DNA from: Planctomycetia bacterium
Lineage (GTDB): Bacteria; Planctomycetota; Phycisphaerae; Phycisphaerales; SM1A02
Length of the DNA: 7,280 nucleotides
Direction of reading: 5' to 3'
Assembly: GCA_005799475.1 (NCBI GenBank)
Contig: SYGQ01000074.1
Location: forward strand, 1 to 7,280
Positions within the stretch are counted from its first letter, which is position 1. The number at the start of each line of letters is the position of its first letter. The position numbers were made by a program, and so were the translations under genes. Shown piece by piece: positions 5,153 to 7,280 of this stretch. A model generated the notes under the pieces. It ran no database searches and had not been told where the DNA came from. It was given only the letters and a program-made list of their open reading frames with translations.

Positions 5153-6279
5153 TGGCGAAGGCCTACACCCCAGGACTCAAGGTCACGCCGCGCACGACAT
5201 TTCAGGCGCGCCGCTTGCTGCCACTGTCTGGCACGGTGCGCGTGGCCAAGGGCGACCGTGTCACCGCCGAGACCGTTGTCGCAGAGACTTTCCTCGAGGG
5301 CGACATCTTCCCGATCAAGCTCGCCGCGATGATGCAGGCGAACCCGAACGAACTCCCATCGCTCATGCTCAAGAAGGTCGGTGACACCGTTGAGGTCGGC
5401 GAGCCGCTCGCGCGCACGAAAGGCATCTTCGGCATGATGAAGACCGAAGGGAAGTCGACCGCCAAGGGGATCATCGAGAGCATCTCCGACTCGACCGGCA
5501 TGGTGATCGTGCGCGGCCCCAAGCTCGCGGTGCAGGTGCGTGCGTTCGTGAGTGGCACCGTCGTTGAAGTGATCGCGAGCGAAGGCGTCGTCGTGGAGAC
5601 CCCCGCCGCATTCGTGCAGGGGATCTTCGGCGTCGGCGGCGAGGTCTGCGGCCCGATCGCCATGGCGACGAAGGCGCACACGGAAGCCTTCGACGAATCG
5701 CACATCCTTCCATCAATGAAGGGAGCCGTCGTCGTCGGCGGCGCGCGCATGACGGCGGGAGCCATCCACCGCGCGCGCGAAGTCGGCGCGGCAGCACTCA
5801 TCGCCGGCGGCATCGACGACGCGGACCTGCGCGATGTCCTCGGCTACGACCTCGGCGTGGCCGTCACTGGCAGTGAGCGGCTTGGCATCACGCTCATCGT
5901 CACCGAGGGCTTTGGCGACATTGCGATGGCCGCGCGGACCTTCGCGCTCCTCGGGGCGAACACCGGGCGCATGGCCAGCGTCAACGGCGCGACGCAGATT
6001 CGCGCGGGTGTCATGCGCCCCGAGATCGTCATCGCGCTCGACCAGGCGGGCACAAGCGAAGTGTTCACCGGCGGTGCGACCGCAGGCATTCTCGAGATCG
6101 GCACCCGCGTCCGCATCATTCGCGATCCTCACTTCGGATCGCTCGGCGCCGTGGGTGCGCTGCCGGAGAAGCCCGCCGTTCTCGGATCGGGGTCGAAGGC
6201 GCGAGTTCTCGAGGTCGTGCTCGATGGCGGCGAGCGAGTCACCGTACCGCGCGCCAATGTCGAACTCGTCGGCGAGTAG
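5152..6279 (+). CDS. Uncharacterised protein with barrel-sandwich-like N-terminus and KOW-like C-terminus, 375 aa
   Basis: I know no experimentally defined function. Residues about 20-150 are beta-rich with repeated G-D-x-V-x-x-G/E-x-x-L/V turns (AKGDRVTAETVVA; VGDTVEVGEPLA; SGTVVEVIASEGVVVET). These resemble lipoyl/biotinyl or RnfC-type barrel-sandwich folds. MMKTEG at 95-100 recalls the biotinyl AMKM motif in position but is not a real match, so modification at Lys97 is doubtful. Residues about 190-300 form an alpha/beta region rich in Gly and Ala (GAVVVGGARMTAGAI; VTEGFGDIAM). Residues 314-375 look like a KOW/SH3-like barrel (IGTRVRIIRDPHFGSLGAVG), a fold used to bind RNA or protein. No signal peptide or membrane helix is present. 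The start is fixed by the strong ribosome-binding site and the one-base overlap with the MutL-like gene. A scaffold or adaptor between the ATPase and the membrane protein encoded next is my best inference. Confidence 0.8.
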   Translation: MAKAYTPGLKVTPRTTFQARRLLPLSGTVRVAKGDRVTAETVVAETFLEGDIFPIKLAAMMQANPNELPSLMLKKVGDTVEVGEPLARTKGIFGMMKTEGKSTAKGIIESISDSTGMVIVRGPKLAVQVRAFVSGTVVEVIASEGVVVETPAAFVQGIFGVGGEVCGPIAMATKAHTEAFDESHILPSMKGAVVVGGARMTAGAIHRAREVGAAALIAGGIDDADLRDVLGYDLGVAVTGSERLGITLIVTEGFGDIAMAARTFALLGANTGRMASVNGATQIRAGVMRPEIVIALDQAGTSEVFTGGATAGILEIGTRVRIIRDPHFGSLGAVGALPEKPAVLGSGSKARVLEVVLDGGERVTVPRANVELVGE

Positions 6280-6290
6280 CCCCGCGTCCC

Positions 6291-6318
6291 TGCACAACTT
6301 CGCGACTCCCGCTACCGT
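6291..6318 (+). promoter_or_regulatory. Promoter of the DUF6754 gene, probably leaderless
   Basis: TGCACA (6291-6296, 4 of 6 to TTGACA), a 16-base spacer and TACCGT (6313-6318, TAnnnT) sit in the 45-base gap after the KOW-protein gene. The GTG at 6325 begins 7 bases after the last base of the -10 box, which is where transcription should start, and no Shine-Dalgarno is present. Confidence 0.5.
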
Positions 6319-6323
6319 AGCGG
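6309..6323. repeat. 15-base perfect palindrome over the -10 box
   Basis: CCGCTAC and GTAGCGG are exact reverse complements around a single central C (6316). The palindrome contains the whole -10 box and ends two bases before the GTG start. A one-base loop makes an RNA hairpin unlikely, so a dimeric DNA-binding regulator is the more natural reading, though chance cannot be excluded. Confidence 0.45.
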
Positions 6324-6324
6324 C

Positions 6325-7280
6325 GTGGCCCCAAGCATGTTGAGAGCGTGGTGGAGTCGATGCGCTGGGGCTTTCGCGTCGGCACTTGTGATCGCACTTT
6401 CGCCAGCGGGCGCCGCCGACCCGGCACCGCAAGCGGATGCCGCCCGTGCGAGCGATGTCCCTTGGGACGCAGGCGGCGCGATCCTCGTCGAGTGGTCCGT
6501 CGCGACACCCCAGGCACAACTGACGGGATGGCTCATCGAGCGCAAGGGTGAAGTTGTCGGCGAAGAGTGGGGGAGTGCCACGGAAGTGCCAGCATCGGCG
6601 CGCGCATTCACGGCGACCAAGCTTGTCGCTGACGGCACCTATCGATTCCGCGTCATGCCGCTCGGCGTGAATGGGTCCATCGGCACCCCGATGGAGACCG
6701 GTGCCGTCACCGCCGATGCCAACTTTTTCCTCGGCCACAAACTGCCGCTCTTCGTCGCGATCCTGATCGTCAGCGCCTGCGTCATCGTCTTCATCGTGCT
6801 TGCGCGCAAGGGGTATCCCCTGAAGATCCGCAAGATCGCTGCGCTCGACGCGGTCGACAACGCGGTGGGTCGTGCGACGGAGATGGGTCGTTCGGTGCTC
6901 TTCATTCCTGGCATTCAGGACATGGACAACATTTCGACCGTGGCGGGCATCACCGTGCTCGGGCATGTCGCTCGCACGGCGGCCGAGTACGACGCGACCA
7001 TCGAGGTGCCCACGAGCCGCTCGCTCGTCATGGAAGCGGCGCGCGAAGCCGTGCAGGCGTCGTACCTCTCCGCGGGTCGCTCCGACTCTTACAACCCTGA
7101 CCTCATCCGATACATCACCGACGAGCAGTTCGGTTTCGTCGCGTATGTCTCTGGGCGAATGGTGCGCGAGAAGCCAGCGGCCTGCTTCTACATGGGATGC
7201 TTCTTCGCCGAGAGCCTGATTCTCTCTGAGACCGGCAACTCCATCGGCGCGATCCAGATCGCCGGCACCGCTGAGAGCAG
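6325..7280 (+). CDS. DUF6754 membrane protein, 3' end outside the window
   Basis: The frame is open from GTG 6325 to the right edge (318 codons seen). Residues 1-31 form a signal peptide (WWSRCAGAFASALVIALSPAGAA). Residues about 45-130 look like a fibronectin-III-type beta domain (WLIERKG; DGTYRFRV). A single membrane helix follows at about 140-160 and then a basic KGYPLKIRKI stop-transfer. The part after it, presumably cytoplasmic, has the DUF6754 hallmarks as I know the family: LDAVDNAVGRATEMG, SVLFIPGIQDMDNIST (190-205), ARTAAEYDATIEVPTSR, and AACFYMGCFFAESLILSETGNS near the right edge. Further membrane helices are expected beyond the edge. The function of DUF6754 is unknown. An in-frame ATG at 6337 is an alternative start; GTG is chosen because it coincides with the expected transcript start. 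Being downstream of the MutL-like and KOW genes suggests a joint membrane-associated complex. Confidence 0.85.
   Translation, partial: MAPSMLRAWWSRCAGAFASALVIALSPAGAADPAPQADAARASDVPWDAGGAILVEWSVATPQAQLTGWLIERKGEVVGEEWGSATEVPASARAFTATKLVADGTYRFRVMPLGVNGSIGTPMETGAVTADANFFLGHKLPLFVAILIVSACVIVFIVLARKGYPLKIRKIAALDAVDNAVGRATEMGRSVLFIPGIQDMDNISTVAGITVLGHVARTAAEYDATIEVPTSRSLVMEAAREAVQASYLSAGRSDSYNPDLIRYITDEQFGFVAYVSGRMVREKPAACFYMGCFFAESLILSETGNSIGAIQIAGTAES

Overview
The window is high-GC DNA that is almost fully coding, with third codon positions mostly G or C. The gene families point to a bacterium of the Planctomycetota, perhaps a Phycisphaerae-like lineage. The hints are a lipoprotein of the DUF1573 type, a long MutL-like ATPase next to a DUF6754 membrane protein, and start codons with no Shine-Dalgarno that sit just downstream of a TAnnnT -10 box. 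This assignment is inference. There are no rRNA, tRNA, CRISPR or transposase genes.

Layout: (1) Bases 1-562 hold the end of a gene cut by the left edge and a 120-aa conserved-looking hypothetical, joined by a GTGA overlap. (2) Bases 563-701 are non-coding and contain a striking 47-base hairpin (581-627). (3) Bases 702-2897 are a plus-strand accessory operon of exported or small proteins: a 55-aa six-cysteine protein, a secreted protein of about 337 aa, and a DUF1573-type lipoprotein. These are followed by a stretch that looks eroded: an open frame continuing past an in-frame TAG with a possible second DUF1573-like module, then a 35-codon ORF with a very strong ribosome-binding site and a probable frameshifted tail. 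(4) dgkA (diacylglycerol kinase) lies on the minus strand, convergent with that operon. (5) Diverging from dgkA is a plus-strand module: a MutL-family ASKHA ATPase (596 aa), a 375-aa protein with a probable barrel-sandwich N-terminus and a KOW-like C-terminus, and a DUF6754 protein with a signal peptide, an Fn3-like domain and a membrane segment, cut by the right edge.

The last three genes are the most interesting part. The first two overlap by one base and are translationally coupled. The third follows after 45 bases with its own putative promoter, whose -10 box lies in a 15-base palindrome. MutL proteins are known as partners of glutamate mutase, but no mutase subunit is visible here, so this MutL-like protein may serve a different, membrane-linked system of unknown function.
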